A stretch of 41,003 nucleotides of DNA, taken from NCBI GenBank assembly GCA_003250395.1, contig QKGM01000030.1:1-41003 (forward strand), read 5' to 3'. The DNA is from Bacteroidota bacterium (GTDB lineage Bacteria > Bacteroidota > Bacteroidia > Bacteroidales > TTA-H9). The number at the start of each line of letters is the position of its first letter. The first letter of the stretch is position 1. This document shows, piece by piece, positions 18,755-27,935 of this stretch. The notes under the pieces were generated by a model, which made no database searches, was not told where the DNA came from, and saw only the letters and a list, made by a program, of their open reading frames with translations. Made by a program: the position numbers and the translations under genes.

Positions 18755-19789
18755 ATGGAAAAAGGATGCCGATATGGAACCCATCGGGTCAGAGAGCCAC
18801 AGGGAACATTACCCCAACCAGCTCTTCGGCTTGATAACACCATGGAAATATACGACAACGAGGCACTTATCTCCGTAAGCACGCTCAACATCGATTCTGC
18901 CAGCTATACCCAGATCAGGCAAACCTGCGACAGTGATGCAGAAAAGATGAAAGCGATGATACTTGATATTGTAGCAACCCGGGGAAAAATGCAAAACCCT
19001 GTAACAGGTTCAGGTGGTATGCTCCTTGGAACCATTAGGGAAATAGGTCCAAATTTCCATAACAAAACGTTGAAGAAAGGCGATAAAATTGCCACACTTG
19101 TTTCATTATCTCTCACTCCGCTCAAAATACACAAGATCAATCATCTTGACCCTGATTCAGATCAGGTCGATGTAGAGGCAGAAGCCATACTCTTCGACAG
19201 CGGGCTGTTTGCGAAACTTCCGGAAGATATCCCTGAAAAACTGGCATTAGCGGCTCTTGATGTTGCCGGAGCCCCTGCCCAGGTCGACAGATTAGTGAAG
19301 GAAGGCGATGTTGTATGTATAATAGGAGGAGGAGGAAAATCAGGGGTTTTGTGTTGTTATCAGGCCATGAAAAATGCAGGGCCCTATGGTCGGGTTATTG
19401 TGGTTGAATACAATGAAACAAATGCCCAGAGAATCCGTGATCTCCATTTAGCAACCGACGTCATTGTAGCTGATGCTACCAATGTTATGGATGTATATAA
19501 TAAGGTTAAAGCTATTACGGGAGAAAGAGGTTGTGACGTTACTATAAATAATGTGAATGTCCCCTCTACCGAAATGACCTCAATCCTTATCACCAAGGGA
19601 CAAGGGTGTGTATATTTCTTTTCGATGGCTACCAGCTTTACCAAAGCAGCGCTTGGAGCAGAAGGAGTTGGAAAAGATATTAGCCTTATTGTCGGTAACG
19701 GTTATGCTAAAGGGCATGCTGACCTAACCCTGAATATAATACGGGAATCAAAACCCATTCGCGAATTGTTTGAGAAAATATATGTTTAG
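18755..19789 (+). CDS. kdd: L-erythro-3,5-diaminohexanoate dehydrogenase-like, copy 2
   Basis: The 344-residue protein aligns with copy 1 over its whole length without large gaps; by eye more than half of residues match. It has IIGGGGKSGVLCCYQA at the nucleotide site. The strand-2 end is VIVVEYNETNAQR, with the glutamate that usually selects NAD(H), in contrast to copy 1. I chose ATG 18755, which lines up with the start of copy 1; the TTG at 18743 would add four residues and sits close to the upstream hairpin. kamA starts 15 bases after it. It may act on the same substrate with a different cofactor, or on a related diamino acid. Confidence 0.9.
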   Translation: MEKGCRYGTHRVREPQGTLPQPALRLDNTMEIYDNEALISVSTLNIDSASYTQIRQTCDSDAEKMKAMILDIVATRGKMQNPVTGSGGMLLGTIREIGPNFHNKTLKKGDKIATLVSLSLTPLKIHKINHLDPDSDQVDVEAEAILFDSGLFAKLPEDIPEKLALAALDVAGAPAQVDRLVKEGDVVCIIGGGGKSGVLCCYQAMKNAGPYGRVIVVEYNETNAQRIRDLHLATDVIVADATNVMDVYNKVKAITGERGCDVTINNVNVPSTEMTSILITKGQGCVYFFSMATSFTKAALGAEGVGKDISLIVGNGYAKGHADLTLNIIRESKPIRELFEKIYV

Positions 19790-19804
19790 AATAAAAAATC
19801 ACCC

Positions 19805-21049
19805 ATGGTAAATAGCAGAAGACAAGAGATGTTCCCTAACGTCACCGACGAACAATGGAACGATTGGAAATGGCAGGTTCGTAACCGCATTGAAACGCTG
19901 GATGAACTGAAGAAATATATCAACCTCACACCAGAAGAAGAAGAAGGGGTTGCTAAGTCGCTGGCAACACTTCGCATGGCAATTACCCCTTATTATATGT
20001 CGCTTATCGATCCGAATGATCCAAATTGTCCGGTTCGCAAACAATCTATTCCAACAGGTGCCGAAACGCATCAGGCTGCTGCTGATTTGCTGGATCCTTT
20101 GCATGAAGACGAAGACTCCCCGGTACCAGGACTCACGCACAGGTATCCCGACCGTGTACTGTTTCTTATTACTGACATGTGCTCAATGTACTGCCGTCAC
20201 TGCACCCGAAGGCGTTTTGCAGGACAGCATGATGCAGCCACACCTGAAACAAATATTGATAAAGGAATCGAATACATTGCCAATACACCACAGGTACGCG
20301 ACGTACTTCTTTCTGGTGGTGATGCCTTGTTGATCAGCGACAATAAATTGGAAAGCATTATAAAACGCTTACGTGCAATTCCCCACGTCGAGATTATCAG
20401 AATTGGTTCTCGTACCCCGGTAGTCTGCCCGCAGCGTATTACTGATGATTTGGTAAATATGCTTAAGAAATACCATCCAATATGGCTCAACACTCACTTC
20501 AATCACTCCAATGAAATTACGCCTGAGTCCATAGAGGCATGCAACAAAATGGCAAATGCAGGTATTCCGCTGGGGAACCAGAGCGTACTTCTACGTGGGG
20601 TGAATGATTGTGTTCATGTCATGAAACGACTGGTTCACGATCTTGTGAAAATGAGGGTAAGGCCATACTATATCTATCAGTGTGATTTGTCTATGGGACT
20701 CGAACATTTTCGCACTCCTGTTTCTAAAGGTATCGAAATCATAGAGGGTTTACGAGGCCATACATCCGGGTATGCTGTTCCTACATTTGTAGTTGATGCC
20801 CCGGGAGGAGGAGGAAAGACACCAGTTATGCCTCAATACGTAGTAAGCCAGGCACCTGGAAAGATAGTCCTTCGCAACTTTGAAGGTGTCATTACGACCT
20901 ACACCGAACCGATGGATTATCATAACGAATGCCACTGCAAGGATTGTGAAAAACCAATTCTTGAAGGTGTTGCAGGACTCTTACAAGGTAACCGGCTTGC
21001 TATTGAACCGGATGAACTACCCCGGAAAAATCGCCACGCGAAACATTAA
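19805..21049 (+). CDS. kamA: Lysine 2,3-aminomutase
   Basis: This 414-residue radical SAM and PLP enzyme converts L-lysine to L-beta-lysine. The [4Fe-4S] cysteines are C126, C130 and C133 (CSMYCRHC). K338 in APGGGGKTP binds PLP, D294 and D331 match the two acidic residues that bind the substrate amino group in the Clostridium subterminale enzyme, and C269, C376, C378 and C381 match its zinc site, all shifted by one residue. All catalytic residues I could check are present. It lies in an unbroken run from kdd to kamB, whose ATG starts two bases after its stop. Confidence 0.97.
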   Translation: MVNSRRQEMFPNVTDEQWNDWKWQVRNRIETLDELKKYINLTPEEEEGVAKSLATLRMAITPYYMSLIDPNDPNCPVRKQSIPTGAETHQAAADLLDPLHEDEDSPVPGLTHRYPDRVLFLITDMCSMYCRHCTRRRFAGQHDAATPETNIDKGIEYIANTPQVRDVLLSGGDALLISDNKLESIIKRLRAIPHVEIIRIGSRTPVVCPQRITDDLVNMLKKYHPIWLNTHFNHSNEITPESIEACNKMANAGIPLGNQSVLLRGVNDCVHVMKRLVHDLVKMRVRPYYIYQCDLSMGLEHFRTPVSKGIEIIEGLRGHTSGYAVPTFVVDAPGGGGKTPVMPQYVVSQAPGKIVLRNFEGVITTYTEPMDYHNECHCKDCEKPILEGVAGLLQGNRLAIEPDELPRKNRHAKH

Positions 21050-21051
21050 AC

Positions 21052-22062
21052 ATGCCTTTTACCAGTGACATACTAAATTATGGAAGTCTCTCCATTGTAG
21101 GTGTAGAAAAGAATACAGGAAAAACCGAATGTCTTAACTACATCATCCGACGCCTTCGTGACAAGGGTATATCAATTGCCCTTACTTCGATAGGTGTCGA
21201 CGGGGAAACCTGTGATCAGGTCACTGGGACAAGGAAACCGGAGATAGAGATCTTTAAACCGATGTTATTTGTAACGTCAGAGAGCCATTACCGTCAACGA
21301 CGATTTCTGGCAGAGATACTTGATGTTTCTGGACGCACCACTGCATTGGGGCGCCTGATTACTGCCCGTGCTCTTGAATCTGGAAAGGTTATGTTATCAG
21401 GACCATCAGATACAATCTCTCTGAAGAAACTAATTGCTGAACTTAAAACGTTGGGAGTTAAAATTACTCTGGTAGATGGGGCATTATCAAGAAAAAGTAT
21501 CGGATCACCGGCTATTACAGATGCAATGATTCTCACTACCGGAGCAGCCTGGTCAGCCAACATTCCTACGTTAGTAAGAAAGACAACCTTTATCTGCGAC
21601 CTTATAGCATTACCCTCGATTAATCCTGATCTTCGTGACCGGCTTTTGCCGGTCCATTCGATCCATTCAATCGATGAAAAAGGGATGGTGACCAATCTGC
21701 AAATAAACTCCCTTTTCGGAATAGACCAGAAAGAGGTTGATTTGTTTCATCATGGGTATACTTTATTTGTTCCCGGTGCTGTAACCGATAAACTGCTTAA
21801 CCATTTGAAAGTGCTCAAAGAAGCCTCCAGAATCAAACTTATCGTTAGAGACTTTACTAAGATTTTCGCCTCACCGGAAGTGTATACACAGTTTATTCAA
21901 CGGGGTGGTACTATTGAGGTTCTCATCAAGACAAAGCTGATTGCACTATGTATAAACCCATCAGCACCAAATGGAACAGTGCTTAACTCAGAAAGATTAC
22001 GAGAAGCATTAAAGGAAAAAATAAACCTACCGGTTTGGGATGTTCGGAAACTGGCTGGTTGA
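21052..22062 (+). CDS. kamB: KamB, P-loop protein of the lysine aminomutase locus
   Basis: The 336-residue protein has a Walker A motif GVEKNTGKT (17-25) right after a first beta strand (SLSIVG), so it should bind a nucleotide. The rest has few recognisable motifs apart from VDGALSRK. Its position between kamA and kamC/kamDE matches the kamB position of other lysine-fermenting clusters. No biochemical role is established to my knowledge; a helper or reactivation role for the B12-dependent 5,6-aminomutase is the usual suggestion. It overlaps or abuts kamC by about 20 bases. Confidence 0.75.
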   Translation: MPFTSDILNYGSLSIVGVEKNTGKTECLNYIIRRLRDKGISIALTSIGVDGETCDQVTGTRKPEIEIFKPMLFVTSESHYRQRRFLAEILDVSGRTTALGRLITARALESGKVMLSGPSDTISLKKLIAELKTLGVKITLVDGALSRKSIGSPAITDAMILTTGAAWSANIPTLVRKTTFICDLIALPSINPDLRDRLLPVHSIHSIDEKGMVTNLQINSLFGIDQKEVDLFHHGYTLFVPGAVTDKLLNHLKVLKEASRIKLIVRDFTKIFASPEVYTQFIQRGGTIEVLIKTKLIALCINPSAPNGTVLNSERLREALKEKINLPVWDVRKLAG

Positions 22063-23509
22063 CCAGCAAAACAGGATACCTGATATGTTGCAACTCAAAA
22101 ATGCTATAGAAGAACTGGAAAGCCTGCGATTTATTATCGAATCGCTTCCTCTGCAATCTGCCCCCTCAAGGCGATATGTACTGGCTTTGAACTGGATGAC
22201 TGAGCCAGAAACAATCACGCTGGAGCTGTCGCAAGTGGCTTCTTCTCTGCAATTTCTGGAGGCAAATGAACCTCTTTTATCAGATATAAGGTCTAATCTG
22301 GCGCAGATAAAAGATATCAAAGGAACCCTGAGAAACATCAAGACCGGAAGCACCCCTGATGACATCGAACTCTTCGAATTAAAACACTTCTGGCTTCTCG
22401 CCGATAACATTCAATACCTACTGTCAGGCGTTGAGATTAAACTGATAAACCTCCCGGAATTAGAGCCAGTTATGAGAATTCTTGATCCTGAAGGATCCAG
22501 GATTCCGACATACTACATCTGTGACCGTTATGACGAAGAACTTGCCCAATTAAGAAAATCCTGTTACAATGCTCATCAGCTTGGCAATTATAATCTCGAA
22601 GAACAACTGAGGGAAGCTGCCCTTCAACGCGAAGAGGTTGTCAGGCAACATATCGGAGATCAACTCCATGCTAACTATGATTCGCTCAGGCAGGCTATGG
22701 ATCAATTGGTGAGGCTTGATATTTTACTGGCTAAAGCTATACTTTTCAGACAGTGGGGATTTACTAACCCTGAACTCTCTGAAAAAGAGATTACTGATTA
22801 CCAGGGCCTGTTCAATCCATTAGTAAAGAAGTCGCTTGAAGACAAAGGAGGACACTTTCAACCTGTTGATATCTCCTTTGGACATAATCCTACGATAATC
22901 ACAGGGGCCAATATGGCTGGTAAAACTGTTCTGCTTAGAACAGTTGCCTTGTCGCAATTTCTCGTTCAGTTTGGTTTTTTTGTCCCGGCCACTAAAGCAA
23001 TTATCAGTCTTGTTGATCATGTTATGTTATCAGTTGGTGACAAGCAATCTGAGTTACAGGGATTATCGTCGTTTGGTGCGGAAATGGTTCGAATTAACGA
23101 GATTATTCAAACCATCCGTTCAGGGAAGAGAGTACTGGCGCTGATTGATGAACCAGGACGGACAACAAACCCGACAGAAGGACTGGCTATTGTAAAGTCA
23201 ATTGTTGAACTGTTTGAAGCAAAGAGGGTACCTGGATTAATAACCACTCATTACAACGGCATTGATTTTTCCTGTAAAAAACTCCGTGTAAAAGGATTTT
23301 CAGGGGTTCCACTCCCCGAAAATATTTCAATCAGGGATCTCATCCATTACCTTGACTATAACTTGACAGATGACACCTGTGAGAGTCAACCACATGAAGC
23401 TCTCCGAATAGCAGGTATTTTAGGTGTAGATAACGAATTGTTAGAACTAGCGCATCAATATGTGCTTGAACAAGAACGAATTAAAAATCATCAAATTAAA
23501 TCAAATTAA
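22040..23509 (+). CDS. kamC: KamC, MutS-like ATPase domain protein
   Basis: Up to 489 residues. The C-terminal half is a MutS domain V ATPase with Walker A ITGANMAGKT (about 287-296), Walker B VLALIDEPGRTTNPTEG (365-381), and the TTHYNG switch after it. The N-terminal half looks like the MutS lever/clamp helices. No mismatch-recognition domain is present. The position between kamA/B and kamDE suggests a role in handling the KamDE enzyme, not DNA repair. ATG 22040 overlaps kamB by 23 bases; ATG 22085 (MLQLKNAIEELE) would leave a 22-base gap and is equally possible. kamD begins 10 bases after the stop. Confidence 0.85.
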   Translation: MFGNWLVDQQNRIPDMLQLKNAIEELESLRFIIESLPLQSAPSRRYVLALNWMTEPETITLELSQVASSLQFLEANEPLLSDIRSNLAQIKDIKGTLRNIKTGSTPDDIELFELKHFWLLADNIQYLLSGVEIKLINLPELEPVMRILDPEGSRIPTYYICDRYDEELAQLRKSCYNAHQLGNYNLEEQLREAALQREEVVRQHIGDQLHANYDSLRQAMDQLVRLDILLAKAILFRQWGFTNPELSEKEITDYQGLFNPLVKKSLEDKGGHFQPVDISFGHNPTIITGANMAGKTVLLRTVALSQFLVQFGFFVPATKAIISLVDHVMLSVGDKQSELQGLSSFGAEMVRINEIIQTIRSGKRVLALIDEPGRTTNPTEGLAIVKSIVELFEAKRVPGLITTHYNGIDFSCKKLRVKGFSGVPLPENISIRDLIHYLDYNLTDDTCESQPHEALRIAGILGVDNELLELAHQYVLEQERIKNHQIKSN

Positions 23510-23518
23510 TTTCAATCA

Positions 23519-25081
23519 ATGCAAAAGAGCAAATTGGGGATAGACTTCGGCAAAGTTGAACGGGCCCGGTCTGTAGCCCGGAACATTGCACTCGATGTAC
23601 AGGTGTTTGTTGATAAATATACCACAGTAGCTGTTGAAAGGACATTATGCCGGCTGTTGGGTATTGATGGGGTAAACAAAGATGAAGCCCCTCTTCCAAA
23701 TATCGTTGTTGATCACATCAGAAGGAATAACGGACTTGGTGAAGGTGTCATGTTCTGGCTGGGCAATGCAGTTATTGAGACCGGATTATCACCGCAACAA
23801 ATTGCAGAAGAAATTGACTCAGGTAAGCTTGACATTACCCGGCTAAAAATTCATTCTGAAGAAGCTATTCTTACAGCATTAAAACCGTGGATCGAAGCCA
23901 GCCTGAACCGTATAAAGGAGCGCCGTGAACGCCGTGAAAAATATCTTTCAACCATTGGAGAAGGTCCGCGTCCTTATATTTATGTGATCGTAGCAACCGG
24001 AAACATTTATGAAGATGTAGTTCAGGCACAGGCAGCAGCCCGCCAGGGTGCTGACATTATTGCAGTGATCAGGACTACAGGCCAAAGCCTGCTGGATTAT
24101 GTTCCATTTGGTGCCACTACTGAAGGCTTTGGCGGAACCTACGCTACCCAGGAAAACTTCCGTATCATGAGAACAGCCCTCGATGAGGTAAGTGAGGAGG
24201 TTGGTCGTTATATCAGATTGTGTAATTATTGCTCAGGTCTCTGTATGCCCGAGATTGCAGTTATGGGCGCACTGGAAGGATTGGATGTGATGCTTAATGA
24301 TGCCCTTTATGGAATTCTATTCCGGGATATAAATATGCAGCGTACGCTCGTTGACCAGTACTTTTCGCGCATTATCAACGGATTTGCAGGCGTAATCATC
24401 AATACAGGTGAAGATAACTATCTGACCACGGCTGACGGCTTCGATGAAGCTCATACAGTACTGGCTTCAGACCTGATTAACGAACAATTGGCACTTCTGG
24501 CCGGCCTGCCCGAAGAACAGATGGGACTTGGACACGCTTTTGAGCTCAATCCCGAACTTGAGAATGGATTCCTCTACGAGTTGGCACAGGCACAAATGAC
24601 CCGTGAAATCTTCCCGAAAGCTCCGCTGAAATACATGCCCCCTACCAAATTTATGACAGGCAATATTTTCCGGGGCCATATTCAGGATGCGCTCTTTAAT
24701 GCGGTAAGTATATGGACCGGACAGGGAATCCAATTATTGGGCATGCTGACCGAAGCAATTCATACTCCATTCATGAGTGATCGGTATTTATCGATTGAAA
24801 ACGCGAGATACATTTTCAGCAACATGAAAAATATCGGGGATGAAGTTGAATTCAAAGAGGATGGTATTATCCGTAACAGAGCTAAATTTGTAGTAGAAAG
24901 AGCATTATCTCTTCTTGAAAACATGGAAAAAGAGGGATTGTTTACTGCTTTGGAAAAGGGATTGTTTGCCGATGTTAAACGTCCGCGCAACGGGGGAAAA
25001 GGGTTGGACGGAGTAGCCCGGAAAGAAAATAATTATATCAATCCGTTTATTGCAATTATGAAAGGAGGATCATCATTATGA
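23519..25081 (+). CDS. kamD: Lysine 5,6-aminomutase alpha subunit
   Basis: The 520-residue protein is the large TIM-barrel subunit of the B12- and PLP-dependent aminomutase that moves the terminal amino group of L-beta-lysine (or D-lysine) to C5. Segments such as PRPYIYVIVATGNIYEDVVQ, DYVPFGATTEGFGGTYAT and IENARYIFSNMKNIGDE are typical of KamD. It overlaps kamE by the four bases ATGA, so the two subunits are translationally coupled, as expected for a heterotetramer. The open frame has the normal family length. Confidence 0.96.
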   Translation: MQKSKLGIDFGKVERARSVARNIALDVQVFVDKYTTVAVERTLCRLLGIDGVNKDEAPLPNIVVDHIRRNNGLGEGVMFWLGNAVIETGLSPQQIAEEIDSGKLDITRLKIHSEEAILTALKPWIEASLNRIKERRERREKYLSTIGEGPRPYIYVIVATGNIYEDVVQAQAAARQGADIIAVIRTTGQSLLDYVPFGATTEGFGGTYATQENFRIMRTALDEVSEEVGRYIRLCNYCSGLCMPEIAVMGALEGLDVMLNDALYGILFRDINMQRTLVDQYFSRIINGFAGVIINTGEDNYLTTADGFDEAHTVLASDLINEQLALLAGLPEEQMGLGHAFELNPELENGFLYELAQAQMTREIFPKAPLKYMPPTKFMTGNIFRGHIQDALFNAVSIWTGQGIQLLGMLTEAIHTPFMSDRYLSIENARYIFSNMKNIGDEVEFKEDGIIRNRAKFVVERALSLLENMEKEGLFTALEKGLFADVKRPRNGGKGLDGVARKENNYINPFIAIMKGGSSL

Positions 25082-25872
25082 GTGGCGGACTTTACTCAAC
25101 CGAGTCGCGTGAATTTGACAAAACACTCGACCTTACACAACTGAAGCCATATGGCGATACGATGAATGACGGCAAGACCCAGCTTAGCTTTACATTACCT
25201 GTTTCAGCAAGTGATGAAGCAACAGAGGCTGCCAAGCAACTTATGAAAAAGATGGGGTTCGAGAACCCTCAGGTAGTCTTTTTCAAAGAGCTGGCACCCG
25301 GATTCACATTCTTCAATTGCTATGGGAACAGTGTTCATGCTGTTGATTACACGGTTATACATGTCCCAAAAGTTACCTCAACCAAAATGGACATGCAGGA
25401 AACAGATGATTTTATTAAGGAGAATATTGGTCGGAAAATAGTGGTTATCGGAGCAAGTACAGGGACTGATGCCCACACTGTCGGTATTGATGCTATCATG
25501 AACATGAAAGGCTATGCAGGACATTATGGCCTTGAACGATATGAAATGTTTGATGCACTCAACATGGGGAGTCAGGTTCTCAACGAGGACTTTATCGCTA
25601 AAGCCATTGAACTGAAGGCAGATGTTCTGCTGGTTTCACAAACCGTAACGCAAAAGGATGTTCATATTAAAAACCTGATTGAACTTGTTGAACTTCTTGA
25701 AGCTGAAGGGATGCGCGATAAAGTCATCCTGGTTTGCGGCGGGCCTCGTCTGTCGCACGAGCTTGCCAAAGAACTGGGATATGATGCCGGTTTTGGGATG
25801 AACGCTTATGCCGACGATGTTGCATCCTATATTGCCTCTGAAATGGCAAACAGAATTAAACATAAGGATTAA
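25078..25872 (+). CDS. kamE: Lysine 5,6-aminomutase beta subunit, B12-binding
   Basis: The 264-residue subunit carries the Rossmann-like cobalamin domain. H133 in GTDAHTVGID is the cobalt ligand, and K144 in MNMKGYAGHYG is the lysine that forms the imine with PLP; both positions equal those described for the Clostridium sticklandii enzyme. VSQTVTQKD and VCGGPRLSHELAKELGYDAGFG form the rest of the corrin pocket. A GGAGG site lies at 25064-25068, nine bases before the ATG. No cobalamin riboswitch was seen upstream. Confidence 0.96.
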   Translation: MSGGLYSTESREFDKTLDLTQLKPYGDTMNDGKTQLSFTLPVSASDEATEAAKQLMKKMGFENPQVVFFKELAPGFTFFNCYGNSVHAVDYTVIHVPKVTSTKMDMQETDDFIKENIGRKIVVIGASTGTDAHTVGIDAIMNMKGYAGHYGLERYEMFDALNMGSQVLNEDFIAKAIELKADVLLVSQTVTQKDVHIKNLIELVELLEAEGMRDKVILVCGGPRLSHELAKELGYDAGFGMNAYADDVASYIASEMANRIKHKD

Positions 25873-25900
25873 ATCAATCATCAAAATAAAATAATAATCT

Positions 25901-26560
25901 ATGGATAAAGATCAAATCCGTGAAGTCATTGCCAGGCGTGCAGCATTGGAATTGCACGATGGTGATGTTGTAAATCTGGGAATTGGATTACCCACATTTA
26001 TTCCCAACTATCTGCCCAAGGATGTACATGTTATTCTGCAATCAGAGAATGGCCTGCTCGGAATGGGCCCTATGCCTGATGATTGCAACAGGGATGAAAA
26101 CCTTGTAAATGCTGGTGGAAACTATATTTCTGCCAACCCGGGGGCATCCTCATTCGATAGTGCTACCTCATTTGGGATTATTCGCGGGGGGCACGTAGAT
26201 GTGACCGTACTCGGGGCTTTGCAGGTGGATGAAAAAGGAAATCTCGCTAATTGGATTATACCCGGAAAGCTCACCCCCGGAATGGGAGGAGCCATGGATC
26301 TGACCACCGGTGCAAAAAGAGTTATCCTTGCTATGGAACACACTGCCAAAGGAAACCATAAAATACTTAAAGAATGCACATTACCGCTTACAGCAGCTGG
26401 TGAAGTTAACATGATTATTACCGAAATGGGTGTTATGGAAATAACATCAGAAGGAATAGTACTGAAAGAGATTCATCCCGATTTTACAGTAGAACAGGTG
26501 CAGGAAGCCTCCGGTGCCACCCTCATCATTTCTCCTGATCTTTGCTCTATGAAGAACTAG
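25901..26560 (+). CDS. atoA: CoA-transferase subunit B (butyryl-CoA:acetoacetate type)
   Basis: The 219-residue protein is the family I CoA-transferase beta subunit. E49 in the sequence SENGLLGMGPMPD is the residue that forms the acyl-glutamate intermediate. It pairs with the atoD product encoded 9.7 kb upstream, at the very start of the locus, instead of being next to it. With AtoD it converts butyryl-CoA plus acetoacetate into butyrate and acetoacetyl-CoA. The gene starts 28 bases after kamE and is followed by the thiolase gene after 31 bases. Confidence 0.94.
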   Translation: MDKDQIREVIARRAALELHDGDVVNLGIGLPTFIPNYLPKDVHVILQSENGLLGMGPMPDDCNRDENLVNAGGNYISANPGASSFDSATSFGIIRGGHVDVTVLGALQVDEKGNLANWIIPGKLTPGMGGAMDLTTGAKRVILAMEHTAKGNHKILKECTLPLTAAGEVNMIITEMGVMEITSEGIVLKEIHPDFTVEQVQEASGATLIISPDLCSMKN

Positions 26561-26591
26561 TTGGAAAATAAATTTAAATAGTAAAAAAATT

Positions 26592-27797
26592 ATGAAAGTA
26601 TTTCTGGTAGCTGCAAAACGTACGGCCATTGGTAAATTCATGGGGATGATCTCCGGTGTTCCAGCCGCTGATCTGGCCGCAACTGTTATCAAAGCCATCG
26701 TGGACGAGACCAAAATCGATCCGTCAAAGATTGATGAAGTAATCGTGGGAAACATCCTCATGGCAGGACAAAAACAGGGCATCGCCCGCCAGGCTGCTAT
26801 TAAAGGTGGCATTCCGGCTTCCGTTCCTGCATGGGGTGTCAACATGATTTGCGGCAGTGGGATGAAGTCAATCATGACTGCTGTAAACAACATTAAAGCC
26901 GGAGAAGCCCGCCTGGTATTAGCAGGTGGCACCGAAAATATGTCATCGGCTGGTTATGTATTGCCCGGAACAGTGCGTAATGGCATGAAAATGGGTGATT
27001 TTCATGCCGTTGACCACATGGTAAGCGATGGTCTTACTGATGCTTTTGAGGGATATCATATGGGTATTACGGCAGAAAATGTAGCTGAACGCTACACGAT
27101 CAAACGTGAAGACCAGGATGAATTTTCTTTCGCCTCACAGCAGAAGGCGATTGCAGCCATCGACGGAGGACGGTTTAAAGATGAGATTGTTCCAATAGAA
27201 ATCAAATCAAAAAAAGAGACCATTATCTTCGATACCGATGAGTTTCCAAATCGTACTACTTCTCCGGAAAAACTAGCCGGATTACGTCCTGCCTTCAAAA
27301 AAGATGGTACGGTAACAGCTGGTAACGCCTCCGGGATTAATGACGGAGCCTCCTTCGTACTGGTTGCCTCAGAAGACGCCGTTAAAGAATTCGGATTAAA
27401 ACCTTTGGCTGAAGTTGTCGCTGTGGGACAGGGGGGTGTAGAACCATCCGTCATGGGATTGGGACCTGTACCGGCAATCGCCAACGCTTTAAAGAAAGCC
27501 GGGCTGAAACTGACCGACATTGATGTACTGGAGCTTAATGAAGCATTTGCCGCGCAATCTTTAGGTGTTATCAGCCAGCTTTGTGCAGATCACGGTGTTA
27601 AAAAAGATTGGTTTGACCAACACTGTAACCTCAATGGAGGAGCGATTGCGCTGGGACATCCGATCGGAGCTTCCGGAAACAGGATTACAGTCTCACTGGT
27701 GCACGAAATGAAGCGTAATGGCCACAAACTGGGCATGGCTTCTCTTTGCATCGGTGGAGGAATGGGAACGGCTGTTATATTGAAGAATATCCAATAA
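26592..27797 (+). CDS. atoB: Acetyl-CoA C-acetyltransferase (thiolase)
   Basis: The 401-residue thiolase splits acetoacetyl-CoA, formed by the CoA-transferase, into two acetyl-CoA. The active-site triad is C87 in ICGSGMKS, H356 in NGGAIALGHPIGASG and C386 in CIGGGMG. NPTGxG-like loops and the normal length agree with a degradative or acetoacetyl-CoA-specific thiolase. It closes the CoA cycle of lysine fermentation. Two hairpins follow before bcd. Confidence 0.95.
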   Translation: MKVFLVAAKRTAIGKFMGMISGVPAADLAATVIKAIVDETKIDPSKIDEVIVGNILMAGQKQGIARQAAIKGGIPASVPAWGVNMICGSGMKSIMTAVNNIKAGEARLVLAGGTENMSSAGYVLPGTVRNGMKMGDFHAVDHMVSDGLTDAFEGYHMGITAENVAERYTIKREDQDEFSFASQQKAIAAIDGGRFKDEIVPIEIKSKKETIIFDTDEFPNRTTSPEKLAGLRPAFKKDGTVTAGNASGINDGASFVLVASEDAVKEFGLKPLAEVVAVGQGGVEPSVMGLGPVPAIANALKKAGLKLTDIDVLELNEAFAAQSLGVISQLCADHGVKKDWFDQHCNLNGGAIALGHPIGASGNRITVSLVHEMKRNGHKLGMASLCIGGGMGTAVILKNIQ

Positions 27798-27838
27798 TCG
27801 CCACGGAGATTAATCTCCCCAAATAACTATAGATAATC

Positions 27839-27854
27839 GGCCGGAATACCGGCC
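27839..27854 (+). promoter_or_regulatory. GC-rich hairpin downstream of the thiolase gene
   Basis: GGCCGG (27839-27844) and CCGGCC (27849-27854) form a perfect 6-base stem with loop AATA. It precedes the larger terminator-like hairpin in the thiolase-bcd gap. Confidence 0.45.
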
Positions 27855-27864
27855 ATCAACAACG

Positions 27865-27915
27865 GACGCTTTACATCCCCTGCTATTGACAGCAGGGATG
27901 TGAACGCGTCTTTTT
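27865..27915 (+). terminator. Terminator-like hairpin before bcd
   Basis: GACGC at 27865-27869 pairs with GCGTC at 27906-27910. Inside, ACATCCC(C)TGCT pairs with AGCAGGGATGT, with small bulges. TTTTT follows at 27911-27915. bcd starts only 20 bases later with no promoter in between, so this is probably partial termination within the locus. Confidence 0.6.
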
Positions 27916-27935
27916 AATTTTTAAAAAATCAGAAA

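Noticed and set aside
22040..23509. MutS mismatch repair gene
   Set aside because: Only the ATPase and helical parts are present, with no mismatch-recognition domain, and the gene is embedded in the kam genes.
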